From an uncultured Collinsella sp. (GTDB taxonomy: Bacteria > Actinomycetota > Coriobacteriia > Coriobacteriales > Coriobacteriaceae): a stretch of 40,189 nt of DNA. Made by a program: the position numbers and the translations under genes. Below the pieces are notes generated by a model. That model worked only from the letters and a program-made list of their open reading frames with translations. It did not search any database and had not been told where the DNA came from. The stretch lies in assembly GCA_900542125.1 (NCBI GenBank), contig UQMO01000016.1, positions 1-40,189 of the forward strand. The letters run 5' to 3'. Shown here piece after piece: positions 1-8,766 of this stretch (positions are counted from its first letter, which is position 1; the number at the start of each line of letters is the position of its first letter).

Positions 1-47
1 CTACACCTAAGCCTTCGTCGGCAGCGTCAGATGTGTATAAGAGACAG
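1..47 (+). other. Nextera adapter carried into the assembly (left end)
   Basis: Bases 15-47 match the Illumina Nextera read-1 adapter, ending in the mosaic-end AGATGTGTATAAGAGACAG. Bases 1-6 fit the end of the P5 primer, and 7-14 (CTAAGCCT) look like an i5 index. This is not genomic DNA. It also supplies the false last residues and stop of the first gene. Confidence 0.97.
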
Positions 48-2075
48 ATATTCCAGCGCTTCGCAAAGCGCCTTGGGGTCGGTCACGCCCAACGGAATAC
101 TTCGTAGCTCGTCCTGCGCATTAGAAAGAGCCGTGATGTCAGACCCCGGGCTCTTGATGACATTGGCGGTGTCGGTCAGCACCGGCTTTCGCAGGCGCAA
201 GTCGCACGGCTCCAAGCCCAGCGCCGCCACGGACGCCGAAACGGTATCGCCAAGCCACGACGCAATGGAGCCCAACGCGCCGTTGCCCCCTCCTAGGCCC
301 TTAATCATCTCGTCCACAAGTTCGTCGGCCGAACCTTGGATGTCTCCGTATCCCACAAGCAGCCGTCCCCAAACATCCATGACGCCATCGAGTACGCCGG
401 CAACGCCACCCGAGCGTTCCTTCAATGTCGAGAAAAATCGCGAAAGCACGTTGTTTTGCGCCGTCGCCTCATCGGGCGCCAGCACCGCGGCAGAGATGGC
501 ACCGCGACTGCCAAGCTCAACCGCCGTGTTAAACGAAGAGTTGAGCTCATCGGGGCTCGAGATGGCACCCGAAACCGCAAAGGCAGCCACGCCGTTGCGA
601 CCGGGCGGAGCGATACGCGGACGTTCGCCCGAAAGCGTTTTAATGGCCTGGTCAAACGCATTGCTCGCACGGTCGGCCTCATCCTCGGTCTGACGCATGA
701 GCTCAAGCTCTTTGTTCCGACATTTGACGTATTCCTCCAAGGCCTTTTTGAACTCGTCGAAGTGATATTCGAAGCCGTTTTCGATAGAGGTTGAAGGCGC
801 CGCAACAGCACCAAGCGACAAAACGCCAAAATGGCATTTGCTGCATTTATCCTGTCCATCGTAATCGGCAACCGAAGCAAATCCGCTCGGCGTCCCTTTC
901 TTATAGTTAGGGCAGGTCGTCCCGTAATGCAGATACGCCTTGTCATCGTTCACGCTCGTCGGCCACACCGCATCGGTATAGAGCTCCGTCGCCCGAACCT
1001 CATCAGAGTTGCGCGGCAGCAGCGGAATATAGGAGGAAACCCTGTCTCCGTTCTCGGTTATATGTGCCCGATCGACCTCCGCGCTCGCATAGGTATAAAA
1101 CGCCTTACGCGCCGCAGACTCTGCCTTCATCTCGACACTCGAGCCGTGGGGCTTCTCATTTGTCAGACGCCAGTGGTAGTAGTCCTTCGCGCGATCAAGG
1201 GCAACTTGGGGCTCCCACGTAACGCTCGATGAGTAATGCGGATTTTGAACACCGGGGAGATCCGTTAGGCTTTTCGCACGCTCCCACATGCAAGAACAGC
1301 TGCCGACCGAGCCCTTGTCAGACCCACCACAATCCGCCAGCCAAGCACGCTCTTTAGCCTTCGCCGTGTCCTCAGAAGCCTTCCGCAGCTCCTCGGCCGC
1401 ACACTCTAAATCATCTGATGTGTCTTTAATGGTATCGGTCGAGATCTCTGATCCTTTGAGCGCAGCGAAGTCAGACTCGGATGTCCTGGGCACGGCAAGC
1501 GCCGTACCGGTATAGGTCACACTATCGGTATCCTGCGCCGACACCGCCTGCGTGGCACGCGCGGCGATCAGATACGGCAGAGCCGTCTCGATTTTCTGTA
1601 AGCCTTCCGATGCGCTTTTGGCAAACTTGTTGCGCGTTTTAATGATCTCAATCCCAGTGTCGACCATATTGCCGGCAACCGGCTCGGCACCCGGGATGAG
1701 GATGGCGACCAGGCCCGTCCCGATCGTGGCAAACCCCGCCAGCCCCAGACTCAAGATGCTCGCATCAACCACCGTGGCAGCCGTGTGATAGGACGACACT
1801 ACGTTGGCACCCGCCAGCGCGCCGCTATCAGCCGCCACCTGGGTATCCCCGGCACGCGACATGCTCCATATCGCCGCGGTCGACGAAAACAACAATGTGA
1901 GCACCACTAGGATGACCACGGCAGAAGAAAGCGTGGTATAGGCGCCGTCTTCGATAAACAGATCGACACCGGCTCGACCCATAAAGCCGCCTCGCTTGCG
2001 ATGGCAGCTCGGACGGTGCGTCAAAACGCGTCTAGACCAGAAACACTTAATCCCATGCAGCAATCCACGAATCAT
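48..2075 (-). CDS. TadG-like pilus-assembly/surface protein, 3' end missing
   Basis: This is the last visible gene of the tad operon. The contig end removes its C-terminus, leaving about 676 residues. ATG at 2075 is preceded by GGAGGG with five bases of spacing, and it overlaps the end of the TadE-like gene. The N-terminus has a basic stretch and then one hydrophobic segment (about residues 45-65), followed by a TadG-like motif around AADSGALAGA, as in Flp/Tad proteins that expose a large domain outside the cell. A second hydrophobic stretch lies near residues 95-130. The middle region is rich in cysteine (CSCMW, TTCPNY, CSKCHFG), unusual for TadG and possibly a disulfide or metal-binding module. 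The assignment rests on the N-terminal anchor and operon position; the remainder matches nothing I recognise. The last residues before the contig end are adapter-encoded and must be discarded. Confidence 0.72.
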
Positions 2076-2523
2076 AATCTCCCTCCAGCCATTCGGGACG
2101 CGATTGATACGAGACATCGACCTTGAGCTCAACGTAGCCGCCCTCGGCGGTACCACCCATAGCCTGCGCAAACGCACCGATCACAGGCAACGGCTTGACC
2201 TCGCCGGAAACGGACACGGACGAGACGCCACCCGCACCGGCCCGGCCAAGCTCGATATCCCACGACAACGGCCCGCCGGCATGAAAGATCGAAACGTTGG
2301 GCACTGCGGCAAGTCGGCGGCGGGTGAACTCCTTAAGATCGTCGTCCTCCGCCGTCGTCGTGGTCATGAGCCGCGCGGTCTCGGCGGCGGCAGACTCCAT
2401 GACCGCGCGCGTATAGAGCAGGCACACCGGTTGCAGCGCGAGAAGGATGAGTGTCAGAAACGTCGGCAGCAAAAAAGCGGCCTCGACCGTAGACTGCGCC
2501 CGGTCCTCGCGCGCGGCATCAAT
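2047..2523 (-). CDS. TadE-like pseudopilin
   Basis: About 158 residues. After a short acidic leader comes AQSTVEAAF and then a hydrophobic helix (roughly residues 15-35), the TadE signature in which a conserved Glu sits at the start of the transmembrane pilin helix. The remaining 120 residues form a soluble domain. The protein would be a minor pilin or pseudopilin of the Tad system, exported and anchored by its N-terminal helix. The start is a problem: there is no ATG or GTG at the expected place. ATT at 2523 would overlap the stop of the upstream gene and give a normal short leader, with AAGGA about 11 bases ahead. In-frame TTG at 2577 or ATG at 2622 would add leaders of 18 or 33 residues. 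An ATG at 2519 is out of frame. The 3' end overlaps the TadG-like start by 29 bases, which suggests coupled translation. Confidence 0.8.
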   Translation of the reverse strand: MDAAREDRAQSTVEAAFLLPTFLTLILLALQPVCLLYTRAVMESAAAETARLMTTTTAEDDDLKEFTRRRLAAVPNVSIFHAGGPLSWDIELGRAGAGGVSSVSVSGEVKPLPVIGAFAQAMGGTAEGGYVELKVDVSYQSRPEWLEGDYDSWIAAWD

Positions 2524-2737
2524 ACAACGCGATGTCCTTAGCGGCCGCAGCGGCGTCGATAACCGACGTCGAGGCAACGCTATGGGATGCCGCCCGCTCA
2601 ACCAGCGCCGCCAAGCGCCCATCGGTGCCGGCACGCCAAAGTCCCGCGATCGCCAGCACGATCGATAACAGCGCCACCGTGACAATGGCGTATTCGACCG
2701 TCGCCTGGGCAGATTCCTCACGCAGGACATCATGCAT
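2519..2737 (-). CDS. Small Flp/TadE-like pilin
   Basis: 72 residues. The N-terminal motif EESAQATVEYAI is nearly the same as that of the Flp pilin two genes upstream (EESAQGTTEYAI), followed by a hydrophobic helix of about 20 residues and a short Ala-rich tail. The Glu-Tyr pair is the type IVb pilin signature. This is either a second Flp-type pilin or a minor pilin that primes the fibre. ATG at 2737 follows GGAGGG and lies one base after the upstream stop. The glycine normally found just before the prepilin cleavage site is replaced by alanine, so processing may differ from the main pilin. Confidence 0.78.
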   Translation of the reverse strand: MHDVLREESAQATVEYAIVTVALLSIVLAIAGLWRAGTDGRLAALVERAASHSVASTSVIDAAAAAKDIALY

Positions 2738-2738
2738 T

Positions 2739-3302
2739 TCACGATCCCTCCTTTGAGTCCGTTGCCTGCGGGCTCAGGCGCACGGCGCGCAGACGACACG
2801 AAGCATCGCCAGCATCCGCGGCAATTGTCACCATATCGACCCAGCCGCGTCCGTCGCGCACGATGGCGCCCCACACGTTTCCCTTGATGTCGAGATAGCC
2901 GCTCAGAGCAAGTTGCGCCGTGGGTACCTCGCGATAGGCACGCAGCATATCCGCCGCCGCTTCGGTCATCGGTCGGTCCTCGGACCATGCAAGCCGGACC
3001 GCAATCGCGTTGCCCTCAGGCGAATCCGTCGCAGTGCCAGACCGCTTGTCGAGCGTCCGCAGAAAGGTTTGCGCCGTGACAGCGACATCCGAATCGTCCG
3101 CATCTCGCATCTCATCTTTTTGAGACGCCACCGCCGAATCTGAGCCCAAATCGGAGGCGGTCCCAGGACGCTGCTGCCGCGCGGCGTTAAGCCCCCAAAG
3201 CACCGCCGCTATCGCCACGGTCAGGCAAGCAAACACCAGCAGCACCCCGATGGGGCGCTCGCCCTCTACAGGCTGTTGATGCCCTCGCTGATAGCGTTCC
3301 AT
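2739..3302 (-). CDS. Membrane-anchored protein of the tad operon, function unknown
   Basis: 187 residues. A short N-terminus is followed by one hydrophobic segment (about residues 17-38), a polar low-complexity linker, and a soluble domain of about 110 residues (roughly 75-187), presumably outside the membrane. I recognise no family. The ATG at 3302 overlaps the Flp pilin gene by 37 bases, and the ribosome-binding site there is weak. Later in-frame GTG codons would cut into the membrane segment and are unlikely. Its place between the major pilin and the second pilin-like gene suggests a pilus accessory protein. That role is inferred only from context. Confidence 0.6.
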   Translation of the reverse strand: MERYQRGHQQPVEGERPIGVLLVFACLTVAIAAVLWGLNAARQQRPGTASDLGSDSAVASQKDEMRDADDSDVAVTAQTFLRTLDKRSGTATDSPEGNAIAVRLAWSEDRPMTEAAADMLRAYREVPTAQLALSGYLDIKGNVWGAIVRDGRGWVDMVTIAADAGDASCRLRAVRLSPQATDSKEGS

Positions 3303-3499
3303 AGATCTTGGACCTTGCCCTTAAATGCGACGATGGCGATAATCGCGATCACCACGAGCACGCCGACCAAGATGGCATACTCGGTGGTACCCTGTGCACT
3401 CTCCTCCTGCAATAGTTCCTTGGCGCGCTGACGAACATGTGCCGCCCGGCAAAACGCCCAGCCCTGGACCTTGCCAGCAGCGTCAGTCATCGTGTTCAT
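3266..3499 (-). CDS. flp: Flp-type IVb major pilin precursor
   Basis: 77 residues, the usual length for Flp prepilins. A 37-residue basic leader ends in glycine and is followed by TTEYAIL, which matches the G/xxxxEY cleavage and assembly signature of type IVb pilins. A hydrophobic helix of about 20 residues and the tail KVQDLWNAI follow, typical of Flp. Prepilin peptidase would cut after Gly37, and Glu40 would align the subunit in the fibre. ATG at 3499 has GGAGG five bases upstream. It lies 10 bases downstream of the TadC stop. No prepilin peptidase gene lies in the window, so that enzyme must be encoded elsewhere. Confidence 0.93.
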   Translation of the reverse strand: MNTMTDAAGKVQGWAFCRAAHVRQRAKELLQEESAQGTTEYAILVGVLVVIAIIAIVAFKGKVQDLWNAISEGINSL

Positions 3500-3509
3500 G
3501 TATTCCTCC

Positions 3510-4151
3510 CTACATCATCCCGCCTGCTCCCAGCAGCGGGCCCAATATGGACAGAAGCAACGCCGGCAAGATGAGCGTGCCGGTGGGAATCAGCAGCTTG
3601 ACGGGCGCACGCTCGATCTCGCGCTCGACCGCGGCGCGATGAGCCGCACGGATCTCGCGACTTTGAGCGGCCAGCGTCTCGGCAAGTGGGGCACCCAGGG
3701 CGAGCGCCTGCCCCACCGTGATGGCAAAGGTCTCGAGCGCTCGCACGTCCAGGTCGCGCGCGGCGGCCAACAACTCGTCCTCACGCGTGCCCACGCCCAC
3801 CTGCCACGCCATGCAGGCGCGCTCAAGGCGAAGAGCCAGCACTGACCGGCGGTTGGCGCAGAAAATCTCAAGCGCCGCATCAAACGAAAGACCGGCCGAA
3901 AGACCCAAGCGCACAACATCAATCATCTCGGACACTTCGCCGAGCGACACTCGCGCCGGGCCGCCCGCTCCAACCGCGCCCTTCACTCGCGCGGTCAGAG
4001 CATCGACCACCGAGCGACCCGCGGCAGCGACCAGCACCGCCTCGCGCTTGCAGGCCTCTGCGATCTTGCGTGCATCCGCCCGATCCAAACCCGTCGCGAC
4101 AAATACACTCAGGGCGCACAGGCAAGCCGCAACTGCAACCGGGGCGCTCAT
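3510..4151 (-). CDS. tadC: TadC-like inner-membrane pilus platform protein
   Basis: 213 residues with a type II secretion F domain (T2SSF) at roughly residues 60-185 and hydrophobic segments at both ends. Members of this family form the membrane platform that couples the TadA ATPase to pilin polymerisation. Its start overlaps the TadB stop as ATGA (ATG at 4151, TGA ending at 4148), so translation is probably coupled. It is shorter than many TadC proteins, with only a brief N-terminal region before the F domain. TadB and TadC are adjacent and in the usual order after TadA, which supports the naming. Confidence 0.85.
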   Translation of the reverse strand: MSAPVAVAACLCALSVFVATGLDRADARKIAEACKREAVLVAAAGRSVVDALTARVKGAVGAGGPARVSLGEVSEMIDVVRLGLSAGLSFDAALEIFCANRRSVLALRLERACMAWQVGVGTREDELLAAARDLDVRALETFAITVGQALALGAPLAETLAAQSREIRAAHRAAVEREIERAPVKLLIPTGTLILPALLLSILGPLLGAGGMM

Positions 4152-5074
4152 AGCTCCACCCGCATAATGCGCCGGATAACCACCAGGGCAACGGCGTTGA
4201 GGGCAAGACCCAGCACCACAGCGCCCGCGCCGGCAGGCGTCGCAAGACCGCGACGAAAATCTGCCGAAAGCAGCGCCAACACCGCGCACATGCCCGCCGG
4301 CATCGCCGCGACCATATGCGCAGACATGCGAGCCTGCGACGTCTTAACATCCAGGCGGCGCTTGAGCTCAATGCGCTCCCCCACCATGCTCGACGCCTCG
4401 GACAGTAAGTCGGCAAGCGGAGCGCCGGTGCGCTGAGACACCTTAAGCGCCAAGGTCACAAGCGAAAGACCGGGGGCGTCGATACGCACGAGCAAGTCAT
4501 CGAGCGCGTCGGTCGCCGAGATGCCGCAATCGATCGCCGCCGCCACCCGCAAAAACTCGGTATGTACTGGCTCTTGCGCATGAGCGCCCACAAAGCGCAT
4601 GCCCTGGGCCAGCGAATGTCCCGAGGCAAGCGACATGGAAAGTGCGGTAAACGCCTCGGGCATTGCCTCTTCTGCATCGTGTTGCTCGCGCCGGCTCTCA
4701 AAGCCATCCCGAGCGGCGCCAACGGCAAACGGAGCAACAAATCCCAAGGCAAATCCGAGGGGCGATAACGACACCATCGTTAGTAAAACGCAGCAGACAC
4801 CGCTCGATAGCAGCAGAAACGCCAAACGTCCCGAAGCATCTTCGATCACGAGGCCAAGGCGATGCGCCGGAGCCAGCGATGCCCACGAACGGGCGATCTT
4901 TTTCAGCAGATCGTTTTCCACCAGCTCACGCGGCAGCTTCTCTGCCACCGTCTCGAGCGCCTGACGTGCCAGCTCCGCCGGCGGTACCTGCGGCACACGA
5001 GGTTCCGCCCCGCACGCCGTCGCGACAGAAAGCCCTGCCAAGCCCCCTACGACGAGGGGCACAGTGATCTCCAT
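4148..5074 (-). CDS. tadB: TadB-like inner-membrane pilus platform protein
   Basis: 308 residues. A hydrophobic N-terminus, a paired hydrophobic region near residues 84-120, a T2SSF domain at about 137-262 and a C-terminal membrane helix (about 275-300) match TadB. It would pair with TadC to form the platform that receives force from TadA. ATG at 5074 lies 28 bases inside the 3' end of tadA and is preceded by a strong GAGGAGG, so the start is well supported. Confidence 0.88.
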   Translation of the reverse strand: MEITVPLVVGGLAGLSVATACGAEPRVPQVPPAELARQALETVAEKLPRELVENDLLKKIARSWASLAPAHRLGLVIEDASGRLAFLLLSSGVCCVLLTMVSLSPLGFALGFVAPFAVGAARDGFESRREQHDAEEAMPEAFTALSMSLASGHSLAQGMRFVGAHAQEPVHTEFLRVAAAIDCGISATDALDDLLVRIDAPGLSLVTLALKVSQRTGAPLADLLSEASSMVGERIELKRRLDVKTSQARMSAHMVAAMPAGMCAVLALLSADFRRGLATPAGAGAVVLGLALNAVALVVIRRIMRVEL

Positions 5075-6375
5075 TCGTCCACCTCCTCTTGTGTGAGCGT
5101 CCCCGACCGCAGGCCTTCTGCGATAAACGGCGGCTCGCGGTCAAGCGTCCAGGTGCGCTCGGCGGCATCGAACGTCACATAGCGCTCGAGCTCTACGCCA
5201 CCCGATGCGGCGCGTCGCACCCCCGAATACGAGGAGACGAAACGCCTGCCATCGGCGTGGCGCTCGGACATCACGATGCCGTCGAGCGCCATGGCAATCT
5301 GCTCCTCGATGAGCTCGCTCGGCAGATCGATGCCATAACGTGCAAGCAACGTCAGACGCACCACGGTCTCCTGTTCTGAACCCGCATGAAGTGTGGTGAG
5401 CGACCCGTCGTGGCCCGTGTTCATGGCCTGCAACATGTCGCAGCACTCGGCACCGCGCACCTCGCCCACCACGATGCGGTCGGGGCGCATGCGTAGGGCA
5501 TTAGTTACCAGGTCGCGGATCGTCACCGCGCCCTCGCCCTCAATTGAAGCCTCGCGCGCCTCTAGGCGCACCACGTGCGGATGATGCGCAAACTTGAGCT
5601 CGGCAGAGTCCTCGATCGTCACGATGCGCTCGCCGGTGGAAATCTCACATGACAACGCGTTGAGCAGGGTGGTCTTACCAGATCCCGTGCCTCCCGCAAC
5701 CGCCAGGTCCTGTCGCAGCGACACCGCACACGACAGCAGCTGCGCATACCAAAGCGGCAGCGATCCCAACCCCACGAGCTCGTCCAGCGAGCAGATACGG
5801 TCCGAGAACTTTCGGATGGTGAGAATCGGTCCGTCAATCGCCACAGGCGGAATCACCGCGTTGACGCGATAGCCCGTTTTGAGGCGGGCGTTGACGATGG
5901 GGCTGCGCTCGTCGATGCGGCGGCCAAGTGGCGAGATAATGCGGTCGATAAGCACACGGATCTGCTCATCATCCTCAAACGCATGCTCGATGGGGTACAA
6001 GACGCCGCCGCGTTCAAAGAAAGCCGAGCGGCAGCCGTTGATCATGATCTCGGTAACGGTGTCGTCCTCGATGAGCGGCTGCAACGGCCCCAAGCCCACC
6101 ACGTCATCCAAAATCTCGTCGATGATGGTCTCGCGCTCGGGCGTCGCGAGATCGGTCGGCTCCTCAACATTGAGCGCCGCCTCCACCGCAGGACGCAATT
6201 CCGAGCGGGCAAGTGCCGGGTCGATATAGGCGCTGATACGCGCCACTTCGTCGTAACCCATGCGGTCCATCACGGCGCGCTTGGTGCGTCGTTTCACGGC
6301 GCGGCGACGCCCCGCATCTACAGACGCTGCCGCCGCCGCAGCGCCGGCAGCCTTAATCCTCGTTTGCAGGCTCAT
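5047..6375 (-). CDS. tadA: TadA/CpaF-type pilus assembly ATPase
   Basis: 442 residues, close to the usual CpaF size. This is the secretion/assembly ATPase that drives Flp pilus polymerisation at the cytoplasmic face. Walker A GGTGSGKT is at about residues 228-235. The Asp box/Walker B region (IVTIEDSAELKF, then DRIVVGEVRG) and a His box (TGHDGSLTTLHA) follow, as in GspE/CpaF ATPases. The N-terminal domain (about 35-200) is the usual CpaF N-domain. ATG at 6375 overlaps the TadZ stop as ATGA, so the longer in-frame upstream extension is rejected. The 3' end overlaps tadB. Confidence 0.95.
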   Translation of the reverse strand: MSLQTRIKAAGAAAAAASVDAGRRRAVKRRTKRAVMDRMGYDEVARISAYIDPALARSELRPAVEAALNVEEPTDLATPERETIIDEILDDVVGLGPLQPLIEDDTVTEIMINGCRSAFFERGGVLYPIEHAFEDDEQIRVLIDRIISPLGRRIDERSPIVNARLKTGYRVNAVIPPVAIDGPILTIRKFSDRICSLDELVGLGSLPLWYAQLLSCAVSLRQDLAVAGGTGSGKTTLLNALSCEISTGERIVTIEDSAELKFAHHPHVVRLEAREASIEGEGAVTIRDLVTNALRMRPDRIVVGEVRGAECCDMLQAMNTGHDGSLTTLHAGSEQETVVRLTLLARYGIDLPSELIEEQIAMALDGIVMSERHADGRRFVSSYSGVRRAASGGVELERYVTFDAAERTWTLDREPPFIAEGLRSGTLTQEEVDEWRSLCPSS

Positions 6376-8021
6376 CGCTGATCGCCCTCGCGCGACCAGG
6401 GAAGGCGGATACGCGGGCGTTCGGTGCGCGTTGCACGGTCGGCGACCATATCGCTCCAAGGGCCGACGGCGCACCCCAGTTCCACGAGCATCTCGCGCGT
6501 GGCCTCGCGCACGCTAGTCGCAAAAGCGCTGGTCTGCCCCACTGCCTCGTCAGCGCGCCCAAACGCCATGAGCGCGGCGAGATCCTGCCCGCCATCGGCG
6601 ATACGAATCTTGGAGCTCAACGCACAGGCAATCTCAAAGCGCATGGCGACGTCCTCGTCTGCCCCGCGCGCACCGAACCGGTTGAACACGGCGCTCATGC
6701 GCGTGCGCGGCACACTTACTCGACCTGCCAGTTCAATGACGCGCGATGCCGATGCCGCGGACGACACCGCCGCATCGCCAACGACCAGGCAACGGTCGCT
6801 CGCCGCCACCGCAGCCGCCACGGCGTCGCCCCAAAAGACCGAGGTATCGATAAAGACCACATCGGATTCTCGACGCAGAACATCAAGCAGTAGCTCCACC
6901 GGACGTGCCATGAGCTCGGCTTGCTCGGGCGCCGCGACGGGACCCCAGAGCGTAACGCCCGGTGCCACGCGCATCGATGTGGCTACGATATCCGGCTCGG
7001 TGAGCGTGCCCGCCGCCGACGGCTCGATAAGTGCCGCCATATCGCGCGGAGCATCGACGCCTAACAAGTCGTAAAGGTTTCCAAACATCAGATCCAGGTC
7101 GAGCACGGCGGCACGCAAGCCCAACAGCGACGATGTGTGTGCCATGGTGGCAACGATCGTCGACTTGCCGCAACCGCCCGAACCCGAAATGGCGCAGATG
7201 ACCGGAGCTCGATGCGGCGAAGCGGCAGCGTCTGCCGGCGGCATCGGAGGCGGCGGGGCGGGCGTCGGTGACAGCGTCCCCGTCTCCCCCGCCGCAACCA
7301 CACGCTGCGTCCAAGCCGGCATGGCAGCTTGTTCGGTCTGCGAGGCAGGCTCGTTCTGTGCAATCTGCTCATGCTGCATCAGCGACAACTCGCCGCACCC
7401 GGCAAAGCCCTCAACTTCATCGAGTTCATCCGCCAGATTCACGCCGTGCACGTATCCCATATCTACAGCCGGGGAATCGCCAGCATGCTGCGCCGGCCCT
7501 CCAGCGTCATCGTATACAAGGGGGTTCCGGGGGCGCCGACCATGCTCGGCTTCCGCTTTTCCATAATCATCAACACGCGGGCCTCTTGTAGCGCGAGGCG
7601 CCCCGGGTTCCCTATCAACAAAAGCATCGGGCTCAATCGTCATGCGCCGATCGGAATCAACCGCTCCCTCGCCCGCGCGCCCGTTGCCGCATATACTGTG
7701 TGCAGCGATGACCTCGGTCGCCCCCGCGCGAAACAGCCCCTCGATATCCGACGGATCGAGCGCTTCTATCAACACGACCACGCGACTCACGCGGCCTTCG
7801 GCCGTCAGGCGCGCAACAGTCTTGCGCACATCTTCGGTATCAAACAGAGACGCCGCGATGATGGCAGCCCCGCGGCGTGACGGAAACGCCCGCGCCATGG
7901 AAACCAGCCCGTCCAGGTCACCCACGCGAAGCACCTGTGCACCCACATCACGGCCCTCGACTTCCCGCTGCAACAGTCCGTAATCGCCGCACGCGCAGCA
8001 CGCAAGCCAGATCGCCTTCAT
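6372..8021 (-). CDS. tadZ: TadZ/CpaE-like pilus localisation ATPase
   Basis: 549 residues. An N-terminal receiver-like domain (about 1-110) is followed by a long polar and Pro/Ala-rich linker (about 115-272), and then a MinD/ParA-type ATPase domain from about residue 275. The P-loop reads SGSGGCGKST: the GxGK core is present, but the signature lysine of MinD/ParA is replaced by serine. DLDLMFGN follows as the switch region. TadZ proteins are thought to position the pilus machine at a cell pole. The linker is much longer than in typical CpaE. ATG at 8021 overlaps the CpaB stop (TGATG). A GTG one codon earlier is also possible and sits closer to the GGAGG. Confidence 0.88.
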   Translation of the reverse strand: MKAIWLACCACGDYGLLQREVEGRDVGAQVLRVGDLDGLVSMARAFPSRRGAAIIAASLFDTEDVRKTVARLTAEGRVSRVVVLIEALDPSDIEGLFRAGATEVIAAHSICGNGRAGEGAVDSDRRMTIEPDAFVDREPGAPRATRGPRVDDYGKAEAEHGRRPRNPLVYDDAGGPAQHAGDSPAVDMGYVHGVNLADELDEVEGFAGCGELSLMQHEQIAQNEPASQTEQAAMPAWTQRVVAAGETGTLSPTPAPPPPMPPADAAASPHRAPVICAISGSGGCGKSTIVATMAHTSSLLGLRAAVLDLDLMFGNLYDLLGVDAPRDMAALIEPSAAGTLTEPDIVATSMRVAPGVTLWGPVAAPEQAELMARPVELLLDVLRRESDVVFIDTSVFWGDAVAAAVAASDRCLVVGDAAVSSAASASRVIELAGRVSVPRTRMSAVFNRFGARGADEDVAMRFEIACALSSKIRIADGGQDLAALMAFGRADEAVGQTSAFATSVREATREMLVELGCAVGPWSDMVADRATRTERPRIRLPWSREGDQR

Positions 8022-8680
8022 CACTCGTCGCCTCCGCTCTTTTTGCCGCGCGCCGTGGCGGGAATCGTCAAGCTGACCGTTCCCTTGCCCGAGGCTCCCA
8101 GCAGTTCCTTGACGTCTTCGGGGTCAGCCGCCAGCGTCACCCATTCGATCTTGCCCTCGCGCGTGGCACCGGAATCCTCACTGGTATCGATCACGTACGC
8201 GCCGCACAGCCGATCGGTTACGCCGTCTTTTTGCACATACACATCCACATAGCTGCCCACGCCCGTAGCACCGCCGACCGAGTGCTCGGCATCGACCGCC
8301 ACCGAAACGGCGACCTTGCCCTTAGGCACCTCGAGCTTGTGGCTCTCGGCCTTGGTGTAGACATTGCAGATCACGGCGTTTTTGGGAATACGCGAAGTCG
8401 TCACGTCGCCGCGCACCTGGCGCAGCTCGGTCGCCGCGTCACGCGGCAGCAGACTCGTCAGCCATTCCTGGGTTAAGACATTGGTCTCATCGAGGGTCTC
8501 GCCCACATCGATATCGCGCGCCGCAACGCATACCTCGACGCGATCGCCACCGTACTTGGCCAAGGTCTCAGCCTGGACCTGTTCGGCTTGCGAGCGGATT
8601 GACGAGCCGTAAACCATGCAGAGCAGAGCAGCGAGCACGCCCGCGACCAGACTGATAGCGATGCGCTTGCTCTTGTTCAC
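8021..8680 (-). CDS. cpaB: CpaB/RcpC-like pilus protein with SAF domain
   Basis: 219 residues: a basic start, one membrane helix (about 7-25), a SAF domain (about 47-110) and an RcpC/CpaB C-terminal domain. In Gram-negatives CpaB works with the secretin. Here it is the first gene of a secretin-less operon, so it presumably acts in the cell wall, perhaps by binding glycans through its SAF domain. GTG at 8680 is chosen because AGAGGAG lies five bases upstream; the in-frame ATG at 8695 has no comparable site. Confidence 0.87.
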   Translation of the reverse strand: MNKSKRIAISLVAGVLAALLCMVYGSSIRSQAEQVQAETLAKYGGDRVEVCVAARDIDVGETLDETNVLTQEWLTSLLPRDAATELRQVRGDVTTSRIPKNAVICNVYTKAESHKLEVPKGKVAVSVAVDAEHSVGGATGVGSYVDVYVQKDGVTDRLCGAYVIDTSEDSGATREGKIEWVTLAADPEDVKELLGASGKGTVSLTIPATARGKKSGGDE

Positions 8681-8766
8681 GGCCGCTCCTCTCATGGCAG
8701 TGCCGGGCGAATGCCCGTACCACCATTGTCTGGGCGGTCAGAGTGCAAAGCGGCGCAATCGCGATC

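Noticed and set aside
48..8680. Reading the tad cluster as a competence or type II secretion system
   Set aside because: Flp-type pilin, TadA with CpaF features, TadB/TadC pair, TadZ and CpaB together are specific to Tad pili, and no ComG or GspD-like gene is present.
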